Shown piece by piece: positions 1 through 7,115 of a DNA stretch of 64,000 bases (position 1 is its first letter; every line of letters begins with the position of its first letter). Source of the DNA: an uncultured Bacteroidales bacterium (GTDB lineage: Bacteria; Bacteroidota; Bacteroidia; Bacteroidales; UBA932). The DNA is taken from assembly GCA_946187865.1 (NCBI GenBank), contig CAMHST010000006.1:1-64000 (forward strand), written 5' to 3'. The notes beneath the pieces are model-generated. The model searched no databases and was not told where the DNA came from. It worked only from the letters and a program-made list of their open reading frames with translations. The translations under genes and the position numbers were made by a program.

Positions 1-1
1 T

Positions 2-1087
2 GCCATTGTCTCCGTGATGACAGGCTCGTCCTGGACCACCATCGCCACCATCGGCGTAGCGCTGCTGGGGATCGGCCGGGCCGAGGGTTTCAGCGACGGT
101 GTCATTGCCGGGGCCATCATCTCCGGCGCCTATTTCGGCGACAAAATCTCCCCCCTGTCCGACACCACGGTGCTGGCGTCGTCCCTGAACCGGGTGCACC
201 TGTTCGACCATATCCGCTACCTGATCTACACCACCGGGCCTTCCATCGGCATCGCCCTGATCATCTTCACCGTCATGGGACTCTCCCACAGCGGGGCCGA
301 TGCCGCCGGCGTGAAGCTTTACACCGACGTGCTTTCCTCGCATTTCCACATCACGCCCTGGCTGCTGGCGGTTCCCGCACTCACGGCACTCATAATCTGG
401 AAAAAGATGCCGGCCATGATGGTGCTGGCCCTCTCTACCCTGTCGGCCGCCGTCGCCGCGCTCGTTTTCCAGCCGGAACTGGTGTACACGGTGGGAGCGG
501 GCGTAACGGAAGGTTCTCGGGCACGGGTGCTGCTGGCCGGAACCATCGAAACCATCTACAACACCGTGACCATGAACACGGGCTTTGCCGAGACCGACGC
601 CCTGCTCACTTCCCGGGGCATGCTGGGCATGCTCAATACGGTTTACCTGATTATCTGCGCCATGTGCTTCGGAGCCTGCATGCAGGCCAGCGGCATGATT
701 TTCCAGCTGTCCAAGCTGCTGCAGCCCCTCACCCGCACCCGGACCGGCCTGGTGGCCTCCACGGTTACCAGCGGCACACTCCTGAATGGGCTGGTGTCGG
801 ACCAATATCTGTCCATCATCCTCACGTCCAATATCTTCCGGAACACATACAACCGCTCCGGCTATGAGCCCCGCCTGCTCAGCCGCTCGGTAGAAGACTC
901 GTCTACGATCACCTCTCCCCTTTTCCCCTGGTCCAGCTGCGGCATGACCCAGGCAACCATCCTGTCCGTTCCCACGCTGGTATATGCCCCCTACTGCTTC
1001 TTCAACATCATCTCCCCGCTGATGTCCATCCTGGTAGCCGCCGTGGGCTGGAAGATTTACCGGACTGTTAAAAACGCTGAGGCCTAG
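2..1087 (+). CDS. nhaC: Na+/H+ antiporter NhaC (3' part)
   Basis: Membrane antiporter exchanging cytoplasmic Na+ for external H+, for pH and salt balance. The reading frame is open to the left edge, so the N-terminus lies outside the window; about 361 residues are visible. The fragment starts in the conserved TGSSW stretch and soon reaches GDKISPLSDTT, the family signature with the ion-binding Asp/Ser/Thr cluster. Several hydrophobic segments follow, and a second conserved stretch (TSGTLLNGLVSDQYLSIIL) lies in the C-terminal half. Family members are usually 450-520 residues, so about 100-150 are missing. It stands apart from the next gene, which has its own promoter. Confidence 0.93.
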   Translation, partial: AIVSVMTGSSWTTIATIGVALLGIGRAEGFSDGVIAGAIISGAYFGDKISPLSDTTVLASSLNRVHLFDHIRYLIYTTGPSIGIALIIFTVMGLSHSGADAAGVKLYTDVLSSHFHITPWLLAVPALTALIIWKKMPAMMVLALSTLSAAVAALVFQPELVYTVGAGVTEGSRARVLLAGTIETIYNTVTMNTGFAETDALLTSRGMLGMLNTVYLIICAMCFGACMQASGMIFQLSKLLQPLTRTRTGLVASTVTSGTLLNGLVSDQYLSIILTSNIFRNTYNRSGYEPRLLSRSVEDSSTITSPLFPWSSCGMTQATILSVPTLVYAPYCFFNIISPLMSILVAAVGWKIYRTVKNAEA

Positions 1088-1112
1088 TTTTGCATTTTTC
1101 AGGCTTATTTAG

Positions 1113-1120
1113 TAACTTTG
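1113..1120 (+). promoter_or_regulatory. -7 promoter box (TAACTTTG)
   Basis: A match to the Bacteroidetes TAnnTTTG box, 27 bases before the ATG at 1148. It rules out the upstream TTG at 1118 as start, because that codon lies inside the box. Confidence 0.6.
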
Positions 1121-1147
1121 AATTCAGAAAACATAAAAATTAGAACC

Positions 1148-1333
1148 ATGGGAACCATCATCTACATTGCAGGTATCGTCCTGTCTGTCCTGGCCGTCCT
1201 TGACATCCTCAAGAAGCCCATCTCCACCGGAGGAAAGATCATCACCGCCGTTATCGTGCTGGCCACCAGCTGGATCGGCCTTCTGGTATATTACCTCTAC
1301 GCCAAGAACCACCTTACAGAATGGTTCAAATAA
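1148..1333 (+). CDS. small two-TM membrane protein, PLDc_N-like
   Basis: A 61-residue protein made almost entirely of two hydrophobic helices (about residues 3-20 and 30-52) joined by a short Lys-rich turn (DILKKPISTGGK). The second helix, with TSWIGLLVYYLYAK, resembles the PLDc_N family of short membrane proteins (phospholipase D nuclease N-terminal type), whose function is not known. The start is set by the promoter box at 1113: the longer frame would begin inside it. It is monocistronic, between nhaC and tRNA-Ser. The family assignment rests on resemblance only; that it is a real gene is likely from its hydrophobic pattern and own promoter. Confidence 0.6.
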   Translation: MGTIIYIAGIVLSVLAVLDILKKPISTGGKIITAVIVLATSWIGLLVYYLYAKNHLTEWFK

Positions 1334-1362
1334 AAGGCAGTTGCAGAGTCAAATTTATTTTG

Positions 1363-1370
1363 TAACTTTG
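1363..1370 (+). promoter_or_regulatory. -7 promoter box of tRNA-Ser(CGA)
   Basis: TAACTTTG, 13 bases before the first base of the tRNA. The same arrangement precedes the other three tRNAs in the window. Confidence 0.65.
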
Positions 1371-1383
1371 CAACCCCATTTCC

Positions 1384-1470
1384 GGTGAGTTGTCCGAGTG
1401 GTTGAAGGAGCCTGCCTCGAAAACAGGTTTGCGTGCGAGCGCAACGGGGGTTCGAATCCCTCACTCACCG
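1384..1470 (+). tRNA. tRNA-Ser(CGA)
   Basis: An 87-nt class II tRNA. The acceptor stem pairs GGTGAGT with ACTCACC and the discriminator is G, as usual for serine. The anticodon loop is CTCGAAA, giving anticodon CGA, which reads UCG. The long variable arm pairs TTGCG with CGCAA, and the T arm has the GTTCGAAT consensus. There is a C-A mismatch at the loop-closing pair of the anticodon stem. CCA is not encoded. Confidence 0.95.
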
Positions 1471-1478
1471 CAATCTCC

Positions 1479-1520
1479 ATACTGCAAATTATTGGTGTTC
1501 AATAATTTGCAGTATTATTT
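1479..1520 (+). terminator. terminator after tRNA-Ser(CGA)
   Basis: A perfect 16-bp inverted repeat (1479-1494 with 1500-1515, 5-nt loop) followed by TATTTTAT, starting 9 bases after the tRNA. The rest of the gap up to 1700 holds a weak hairpin (CCACA/TGTGG at about 1640-1655) and a T-rich promoter (TATTTTTG near 1678) for the next gene. Confidence 0.75.
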
Positions 1521-1700
1521 TATCCTGCATCCATAAAACAGTCGCGTTGGTTGCCTCAGGCGGGGCAAGGGCCTTTGCGGTGGAAGTTGGTGGAAAAGCT
1601 GTGGTATTCTGTAGGTTTTTAGATGATTCCAAGGCATTTCCACATAAACGTGTGGTGTTTTTCGGATTTTTTTTGTATATTTTTGTGGTGGTTTATTAAA

Positions 1701-1931
1701 ATGCGCCTTATGGAACACGAAGAAGCCACCGCCCCCATCTCCCTGACGGAGCAGGAAATCGCCATTCTCCGACTGATCGCCGCAGGACAGTCCACCAATA
1801 AGATTGCCGAGTCGCTCGGCCTCAAGCCGCCCACCATCATGTGGTACCGGAAACGGCTTCACAGCAAGTTTCGGGTCCACAACATGGCGGAGCTGGTCCA
1901 CAGGGCCGGAGAACTGCACCTCATCGATTAA
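1701..1931 (+). CDS. stand-alone LuxR/GerE-type HTH protein
   Basis: A 76-residue protein consisting only of a LuxR-type DNA-binding domain (about residues 14-70): LTEQEIAILRLIAAGQSTNK, then IAESLGLKPPTI and a basic recognition stretch. It has no receiver or sensor part. The HTH is closely similar to the C-terminus of the TPR membrane protein at 4455-5654; both share the motif WYRKRL, then KF-VHN. The start at 1701 is preferred because the T-rich promoter near 1678 lies upstream; an in-frame ATG at 1710 is also possible. The OmpA-family gene follows after 20 bases, so the two are probably co-transcribed. Its targets cannot be read from the sequence. Confidence 0.8.
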   Translation: MRLMEHEEATAPISLTEQEIAILRLIAAGQSTNKIAESLGLKPPTIMWYRKRLHSKFRVHNMAELVHRAGELHLID

Positions 1932-1951
1932 CACCCCAAAATGTCACAGAT

Positions 1952-3391
1952 ATGAAAAGAATCGCATTACTCCTTACTGCTGTCGCGCTCACGTGCGCGA
2001 GCGCGAACGCCCAGAGCCTCCTGGAGCGCCTCGGCCAGCGTGCCAAGAACGCCGCAGAGAACAACATCGGCGACAAGGTCGAAAAGGGTGTCAACGACAT
2101 CCTGAACGGCAATGTCAGCAAAGGAAAGAACCAGAAATCCGGCACGGAGATGGCCGGCAGCGACCGGGCATCCCAATGGACCTGCCCCGAATGCGGCCAC
2201 GCCGGCAACACCGGCAAGTTCTGCGAAGAGTGCGGCACCAAGCAGCCGACCGGCGAAGCCGCTGCCTGGGACTGCCCCGAGTGCGGCCACAAAGGCAACA
2301 CCGGCAAGTTCTGCGAAGAGTGCGGTGCCAAACAGTCCAGCGTAGCCAATGCCACTACGCAGACGGCCAAGAGCGACTTCGAGCGCGGCAGCGTCATCCT
2401 CTTCCAGGACGATTTCAAGAATGAGCAGGTGGGCGAGTTCCCGTCCAAGTGGGACATCCAGGGTGACGGCAGTGCCGAGACGGCGGTCATCAACGGCCAG
2501 AAGTACCTGAGCTTCACGACAGAATACAATTTCGTGGAGCCGCTGATGGAGAACATGAAATCCTATCTGCCCGATGTCTTCACCCTCGAGTGGGATGTCT
2601 TCTGCAGCAAAGGGGGAGACTACGGCTCGTCCGAAATACAACTGATCTTTGACATGGGGGATAATGACCGGGTGGGAGAATTCGGTTTCACATACCGTTC
2701 CGATAATCCTGACTGCTGGACCCAGTTAAGGATTCGTAAACCCAACAGTGAAGACACTGTATACGGAGCCAATGAATGGGAGGAGCTCAAGTCAATCATC
2801 AAAGTGGGCCAGTGGAACCATTTTGCCGTGTCGTTCAACAAGCGCGCGCTCAAGATATATATCAATGACAATCGCGTGGTCAATCTGCCGAACGTGCAGG
2901 CTCCCGAGCGCTTCAAGTTCTGGTGCGGCGGCGATTACAAGTATAAAGGCTTCACCAACGTGCTCCTCTGCGCCGGTGCGAAAGAACTGTATGCACAGGA
3001 AACCACCAACCTTTCCGAGGCCGCCAAGGCCGTGGAGCAGGCCATCGCCCAGACCGGCAAGTTCGTGACCAACAACATCCTCTTCGACACCGGCAAGGCC
3101 ACCATCAAGCCGGAGTCCGAGCCGGAGATCGACAAGGTCGCCGAGTATATGAAGGCCAACCCGACCGCCCGCTTCGAGGTCCAGGGCCATACCGACAGCC
3201 AGGGCTCCGACGCCGTCAACGACCCGCTCTCCCAGGAGCGTGCCGAGGCCGTGGTGAAGGCGCTCGAGGCGAAGGGCGTGGATCCGTTCAACCTCCGCGC
3301 CGTGGGCAAGGGCTCCCACGAGCCGATTGCCGACAATGCCACCGACGCTGGCCGAGCCAAGAACCGCAGAGTTGAATTCATCAGGAAGTGA
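1952..3391 (+). CDS. exported OmpA-family protein with two zinc ribbons and a LamG-like domain
   Basis: A 479-residue predicted cell-envelope protein. Residues 1-20 form a signal peptide (cleavage near ANA-Q). Residues 76-96 and 106-126 are a tandem duplicated zinc-ribbon motif, each CPECG...GKFCEECG, with Cys at 78/81/91/94 and 108/111/121/124. Residues of about 145-355 form a beta-rich LamG/concanavalin-like region. About 365-479 is an OmpA C-terminal peptidoglycan-binding domain with FEVQGHTDSQGS and the closing RAKNRRVEF. Zinc ribbons are mostly cytoplasmic, so finding them after a signal peptide is odd; the eight Cys might form disulfides instead. It lies 20 bases after the small HTH gene and 1 base before the next gene, suggesting one operon. 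Confidence 0.85.
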   Translation: MKRIALLLTAVALTCASANAQSLLERLGQRAKNAAENNIGDKVEKGVNDILNGNVSKGKNQKSGTEMAGSDRASQWTCPECGHAGNTGKFCEECGTKQPTGEAAAWDCPECGHKGNTGKFCEECGAKQSSVANATTQTAKSDFERGSVILFQDDFKNEQVGEFPSKWDIQGDGSAETAVINGQKYLSFTTEYNFVEPLMENMKSYLPDVFTLEWDVFCSKGGDYGSSEIQLIFDMGDNDRVGEFGFTYRSDNPDCWTQLRIRKPNSEDTVYGANEWEELKSIIKVGQWNHFAVSFNKRALKIYINDNRVVNLPNVQAPERFKFWCGGDYKYKGFTNVLLCAGAKELYAQETTNLSEAAKAVEQAIAQTGKFVTNNILFDTGKATIKPESEPEIDKVAEYMKANPTARFEVQGHTDSQGSDAVNDPLSQERAEAVVKALEAKGVDPFNLRAVGKGSHEPIADNATDAGRAKNRRVEFIRK

Positions 3392-3392
3392 C

Positions 3393-4406
3393 ATGAAAAA
3401 GATCATTCTGTTTTGGGCCATGTTAGCCTCCACACTGTCGCTGGCGGCGCAGCCCGTCAGCGAGATCGACCTGCTGGTGGGCCAGACTTTCTCCTATTGT
3501 GCGGCCGGGACGCACCTGACCGGATTCTCCGTCGAAGACGGGCAGGAATTCGTGCAGGCGTCCCAGGATGGCCTTAAGCTGACAATCAAAGGCCTGAAGA
3601 GCGGCGACGCTACGATCCGCCTTTCGCTGCGCGGAGGCCAGTCTTCCAAACTGCTCGTCCACGTGCTCCTGGGCTCCCCGGCCCGCCGGCCCGGAAAGAC
3701 GGAGAAGCCCGAAGACACACCGGAGTGGACCGGGCGCTACGAACTCCGGCTGCCTGCGACCAACTACAGCATTATCTACCACTCGTTCCGGGAGGACTGG
3801 CGCTGGGACAGAATGGAAACGTATTCCTGCATCGGCGATATGTTTGTCCGGTCGGAATGCTTCGAATCCGAGGACGGTTACAACGGGATGCAAGACCTGA
3901 TCGAGATGTTTGATTTCCGGACCAAGCTGGGATACAGCGGCGGCCTGCACCCGGATGGCTATTACGTGATGTATTACGGCGACGGGAACGAGATCGTGCC
4001 GGAAAACAGGCATGACGGCATCTCGCATTTCGAGTCTTACGCGCCCCGTTCCCTGGCCATGGCGCTTTACGGTATCGATCCGGCCGGATTCGGGCGCGAC
4101 CCGGGCAAGGATGATACGCTCCAGTCCGGCACCATCATGCAGCGCATCCGCATGACCGGGGGTAACCAGAATCACCTGAAGCGCTATTACCGGGGAGACG
4201 AGACTGTCTGCGGCCGGACGTGCTGGGTGTTTGACTTCCGCGGCACCAACCTATTCGGCTACGGCGGCTATGTGGTCTGGGTTGATCAGGAGACCGGCCT
4301 GGTCCTGCGCCAGGATGCCGAGGAGGGCGGCGGCTTCATCGTCACCCGCTTCGACCTGGACTATCACGACTGGGACATCCAGATCCGTCCTGACCTATTC
4401 AAGTAG
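3393..4406 (+). CDS. exported protein of unknown function
   Basis: A 337-residue protein starting with a clear signal peptide (MKKIILFWAMLASTLSLAAQ). No family is recognised. The first 100 residues look like a small beta domain. The rest is rich in Tyr, Trp, Asp and Gly, and its C-terminal part (CWVFDFRGTNLFGYGGYVVW, then a conserved-looking VLRQDAEEGGG) recalls LolA/lipoprotein-carrier-like or DUF4412-type beta barrels of Bacteroidetes; this is a weak resemblance. It begins one base after the stop of the OmpA-family gene and is probably co-translated with it, so a shared envelope role is likely. Confidence 0.75.
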   Translation: MKKIILFWAMLASTLSLAAQPVSEIDLLVGQTFSYCAAGTHLTGFSVEDGQEFVQASQDGLKLTIKGLKSGDATIRLSLRGGQSSKLLVHVLLGSPARRPGKTEKPEDTPEWTGRYELRLPATNYSIIYHSFREDWRWDRMETYSCIGDMFVRSECFESEDGYNGMQDLIEMFDFRTKLGYSGGLHPDGYYVMYYGDGNEIVPENRHDGISHFESYAPRSLAMALYGIDPAGFGRDPGKDDTLQSGTIMQRIRMTGGNQNHLKRYYRGDETVCGRTCWVFDFRGTNLFGYGGYVVWVDQETGLVLRQDAEEGGGFIVTRFDLDYHDWDIQIRPDLFK

Positions 4407-4441
4407 TCACGGTGGGTATACGGGAAATTGCAAAGAATCAT

Positions 4442-4449
4442 TATCTTTG
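4442..4449 (+). promoter_or_regulatory. -7 promoter box (TATCTTTG) of the TPR-HTH gene
   Basis: An exact TAnnTTTG match ending five bases before the ATG at 4455. A transcript started from it would carry almost no 5' leader. Confidence 0.65.
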
Positions 4450-4454
4450 CGATT

Positions 4455-5654
4455 ATGAAGAAGTTCCTGTCCCTGCTCATCTTGTTCCTGCCGCTGCTTG
4501 CCCGAGGCTACGGCGACCACCGCGGGCATAATCTGGACTCGCTGGAGCGGGTCACGGCGCGCTACACGCCGGACCGGCTGCTCAACGCATCAGACGAGGA
4601 AAAGATCGATTATTCCCAGACCTGCCGGGAACTGGCCTGGGGCTACCTGCAGCTGGATGGCGCCAAAAGCGTCTATTATGCCCGGCAGGCGATGGAGCTC
4701 GGCCGGCAGCTGGGCGGGCGGAATACGGTTTTCGACATGTCCATCCTGATCGGCCAGTGCTTCTGGGCCTCGGAGCGCTACGACAGCGCACGGGTCCACT
4801 ACAGCCGCGCAGAGGCTGTGCTGCAGGAAATGGAAGCGTCCTGGGCCGACCCGGACCCGCACGACCTGGAAGCCAACCAGGCGCGTCTGTGGGGAACCCT
4901 CGGCAATTTCTACGCGGCGCAGGACTCCCTGGAACAGTTCGCTCATTACTACAGCAAAGCCGGAGCCGTCTTCGAAAAATGGGGCTGGTGGGAAGACTGC
5001 TCCACGCTGCACCGGAACATCGGCGAGGTATATACGGACATCGGCGACTTGAAAACTGCCAGACCGGCGTATGAAAAGGCCCTGAATTTCGCCCTGCAGT
5101 CCGGCGATTCCCTTATCATCGCCAATGCTATGTACGGCCTGGGCCGATGGTATCACGAATCCGGAAAAACCGCCAAGGCCCTGGAGTACCTGACCCAGGC
5201 CGAGGCATATTTCGGGGAACACGCCCGGGAGGAGTCTTTTGCCCGGGCTGATACCCTTGCCATCATGAATGCCGCGCACAAGGACCTTTACCGCAATGCC
5301 CGGATGCTGGCGATAGCCGCATTCCTTGTTCTTCTGCTCTCCCTCGGCGGCACGCTGCTGGTCCGGCGCCTGCGTCTCACCCGGCAGGAACTCTCCGAGA
5401 CCACGGCCGTGCTGGACGAGACCATCAAGGAGCTGAGACCGGCAGCAGCGGAAGAACAGGTGGATCTCAACGACCGTGAAAAAGCCATCGCCCGGCTGCT
5501 CGTGGAGGGCAAGAGTACCAAGGAGATCGCCGAGGCGGTCCATCTGGGCGTGAATACGGTTCTCTGGTACCGCAAACGGCTGTATGCCAAGTTCGATGTG
5601 CACAATGCCGCGGCATTCTCGACGGAAATAAGCAAGCGCGGGCTGCTGGAGTAG
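4455..5654 (+). CDS. membrane-anchored TPR protein with C-terminal LuxR-type HTH
   Basis: A 399-residue protein: signal peptide or N-terminal anchor (1-18), several TPR-like helical repeats (about 40-275), one transmembrane helix (about 283-303, IAAFLVLLLSLGGTLLV), a short basic/coiled linker, then a LuxR/GerE-type HTH (about 335-399, LNDREKAIARLLVEGKSTKE). The TPR part would face the periplasm and the HTH the cytoplasm, as in Bacteroidetes one-component regulators with TPR sensors. The HTH is a paralogue of the stand-alone protein at 1701-1931, so both may bind similar sites. It has its own promoter directly at the start codon. It probably senses an envelope signal and may control the OmpA operon just upstream. 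Confidence 0.85.
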   Translation: MKKFLSLLILFLPLLARGYGDHRGHNLDSLERVTARYTPDRLLNASDEEKIDYSQTCRELAWGYLQLDGAKSVYYARQAMELGRQLGGRNTVFDMSILIGQCFWASERYDSARVHYSRAEAVLQEMEASWADPDPHDLEANQARLWGTLGNFYAAQDSLEQFAHYYSKAGAVFEKWGWWEDCSTLHRNIGEVYTDIGDLKTARPAYEKALNFALQSGDSLIIANAMYGLGRWYHESGKTAKALEYLTQAEAYFGEHAREESFARADTLAIMNAAHKDLYRNARMLAIAAFLVLLLSLGGTLLVRRLRLTRQELSETTAVLDETIKELRPAAAEEQVDLNDREKAIARLLVEGKSTKEIAEAVHLGVNTVLWYRKRLYAKFDVHNAAAFSTEISKRGLLE

Positions 5655-5700
5655 AAAGAGGGAAGATTCTTCGCCGTGGACGTTGGAAGCGAATGTGGAT

Positions 5701-5941
5701 TTACCGGATGGAATCCCACTCGGACCGGCCTACCTCGGGGGTGACCTGCTCGATAGACGGGCGCCAGACGGCTACCCCGAAGTGAACAAAGGTTTTCACG
5801 TAGTATTCCTTGCCCATTTCCACGTTCAGGGAAATGTTCTCGCGGGTTTCCGTCTTGCCCCAGATTTCGTACGTGCCGGGTTTGTCCACCTTCACTGGCG
5901 CCCAGCAGCAAGGGAATGAGCAGCAGTCCGATTCTTTTCAT
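5701..5941 (-). pseudogene. remnant of an exported DUF2846-type protein
   Basis: On the minus strand, an ATG at 5941 begins a good signal peptide (MKRIGLLLIPLLLGA), but that frame soon leaves the conserved part. In another frame, from about 5895 down to a TAA at 5701, the sequence reads KVDKPGTYEIWGKTETREN and continues with GKEYYVKTFVHFG, which resembles the C-terminal half of DUF2846 proteins. The two pieces fit one gene that lost its middle and the reading frame by an internal deletion. Full-length relatives are about 150-180 residues. It might still be expressed as a 64-residue peptide, but no promoter supports this. It fills most of the gap between the TPR-HTH gene and the hydrolase. Confidence 0.6.
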
Positions 5942-5988
5942 TTCAGGGGTCCTCGCTAAATGGTCCCGCAAACTTAACGTTTTTTGAC

Positions 5989-5996
5989 TATCTTTG
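5989..5996 (+). promoter_or_regulatory. -7 promoter box (TATCTTTG) of the hydrolase gene
   Basis: The box ends four bases before the ATG at 6001, so the mRNA is probably leaderless or starts at the A of the start codon. Confidence 0.65.
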
Positions 5997-6000
5997 CCAT

Positions 6001-7017
6001 ATGCTCACGCTCTTCACATTCCTTCTGGCCATGCTCCCGCTGAAGCTGTGGCAGGCCGAAAAGCCGGACATGGCGGTACTCGCAAGCGAACAGCGGGAAG
6101 GCTACACCTGCCAGCTGGTGGAATACCGCACCTTCGGGGAGGAGCGGGTGCAGGCGTATCTGCTCTCACCTGCAGACGGGGAGAAGCATCCCGGACTGGT
6201 GCTGCTGCACGACCACGGCGCCCGCTTCGATATCGGCAAGGAAAAGCTGGTGCGTCCCCTTGCCGGTACACCGAAGCACATCCAGGAAAGCGCCCGCCAA
6301 TGGGTGCGGGACGGCTTTGACGGCGTGTATTTTGCCGACAGCCTGGCCTCCCTGGGTTACGTGGTCCTGGTGCCGGACGCCCTGTACTGGGGCTCCCGCA
6401 GCAGTGCAAAATGCCGGTGCTGGAGCCGGATGCAGTTCGGCGACGCCCCCAAGGACGGAATCCGGGAGCTGAAACAGGAAGTCTATGAAGGCCAGCGGGC
6501 AGTCTATGACAGCCTGCACCGCCGGGGCGTGATCTGGGCCGAGCAAACCCTGAACGAAGACGCAGCTGCCGCCCGCCTGCTGAAAAGCCTTCCCAACGTG
6601 CTGGAGGTGGGCTGTTTCGGCTGGTCCATGGGCGCCCACCGGGCCTGGCTGCTGGCCGCCTTCTGCGAGGAGGTGAAAACCGGCGCGGCGCTGTGCTGGA
6701 TGACCCTCAAGCGCACCCAGGCGCAGCCCCCGTCGGCATCGGACTATTCGATGATGATCCCCCGCCTTCGCAGCCGGTACGACTTTCCCGACATCGGCCG
6801 CGCGCTGGCCCCCAAGCCCTTCCTTTTCCTGAGCGGACGCACGGACCATCTGTTCCCGGAAGAAGCCACGGCGGAAGCTTTCCGCACCCTGCAGCAGCAT
6901 TACAGGGAAGAAGGGGCCGACGGAGCCCTGCAAACGGAATTCTTCGAGGGCGGCCACCACTGCGGCAAAGCGCAGCAGCGCACCCTTGTCCGTTTCCTGG
7001 ACGGCATACTCAAGTAA
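6001..7017 (+). CDS. alpha/beta hydrolase (dienelactone hydrolase / acetyl esterase-like)
   Basis: A 338-residue predicted esterase. The first 18 residues are hydrophobic and could be a signal or anchor. The fold signature is complete: HPGLVLLHDHG forms the oxyanion strand and loop, Ser209 in GWSMG is the nucleophile, Asp282 in SGRTDH the acid and His319/320 in GGHHCG the base. The 90-residue insertion before the nucleophile resembles the Abhydrolase_7 group. The substrate is unknown. It is a single gene with a promoter box four bases before the start. An alternative start at the Met24 codon (MAVLASEQ) would give a cytoplasmic protein and is compatible with the same promoter. Confidence 0.82.
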   Translation: MLTLFTFLLAMLPLKLWQAEKPDMAVLASEQREGYTCQLVEYRTFGEERVQAYLLSPADGEKHPGLVLLHDHGARFDIGKEKLVRPLAGTPKHIQESARQWVRDGFDGVYFADSLASLGYVVLVPDALYWGSRSSAKCRCWSRMQFGDAPKDGIRELKQEVYEGQRAVYDSLHRRGVIWAEQTLNEDAAAARLLKSLPNVLEVGCFGWSMGAHRAWLLAAFCEEVKTGAALCWMTLKRTQAQPPSASDYSMMIPRLRSRYDFPDIGRALAPKPFLFLSGRTDHLFPEEATAEAFRTLQQHYREEGADGALQTEFFEGGHHCGKAQQRTLVRFLDGILK

Positions 7018-7053
7018 ACGAAAATTCTTAGCCGAACTTTCTAAAATATTTTT

Positions 7054-7061
7054 TATCTTTG
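7054..7061 (+). promoter_or_regulatory. -7 promoter box of the glutamine synthetase gene
   Basis: TATCTTTG, 54 bases before the ATG at 7116. Transcription would begin near 7066, at the 5' base of the leader hairpin. Confidence 0.65.
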
Positions 7062-7065
7062 CCAT

Positions 7066-7113
7066 CCGTAAGTGCAGGCCGCCGTGCCGGTGCTTACGGT
7101 TTAATTTTTTATA
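7066..7113 (+). promoter_or_regulatory. leader hairpin with U-run before glutamine synthetase
   Basis: The leader opens with an inverted repeat (CCGTAAG at 7066-7072, CTTACGG at 7093-7099) closing a GC-rich 20-nt loop that can itself fold (GGC/GCC). TTTAATTTTTTA follows. The shape is that of an intrinsic terminator or a 5'-protecting stem occupying nearly the whole leader, so it may attenuate or stabilise the message. Confidence 0.45.
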
Positions 7114-7115
7114 CT

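Noticed and set aside
1623..1700. Longer hydrophobic start of the small HTH protein
   Set aside because: It would begin upstream of the T-rich promoter (near 1678); the stretch is the untranslated leader.
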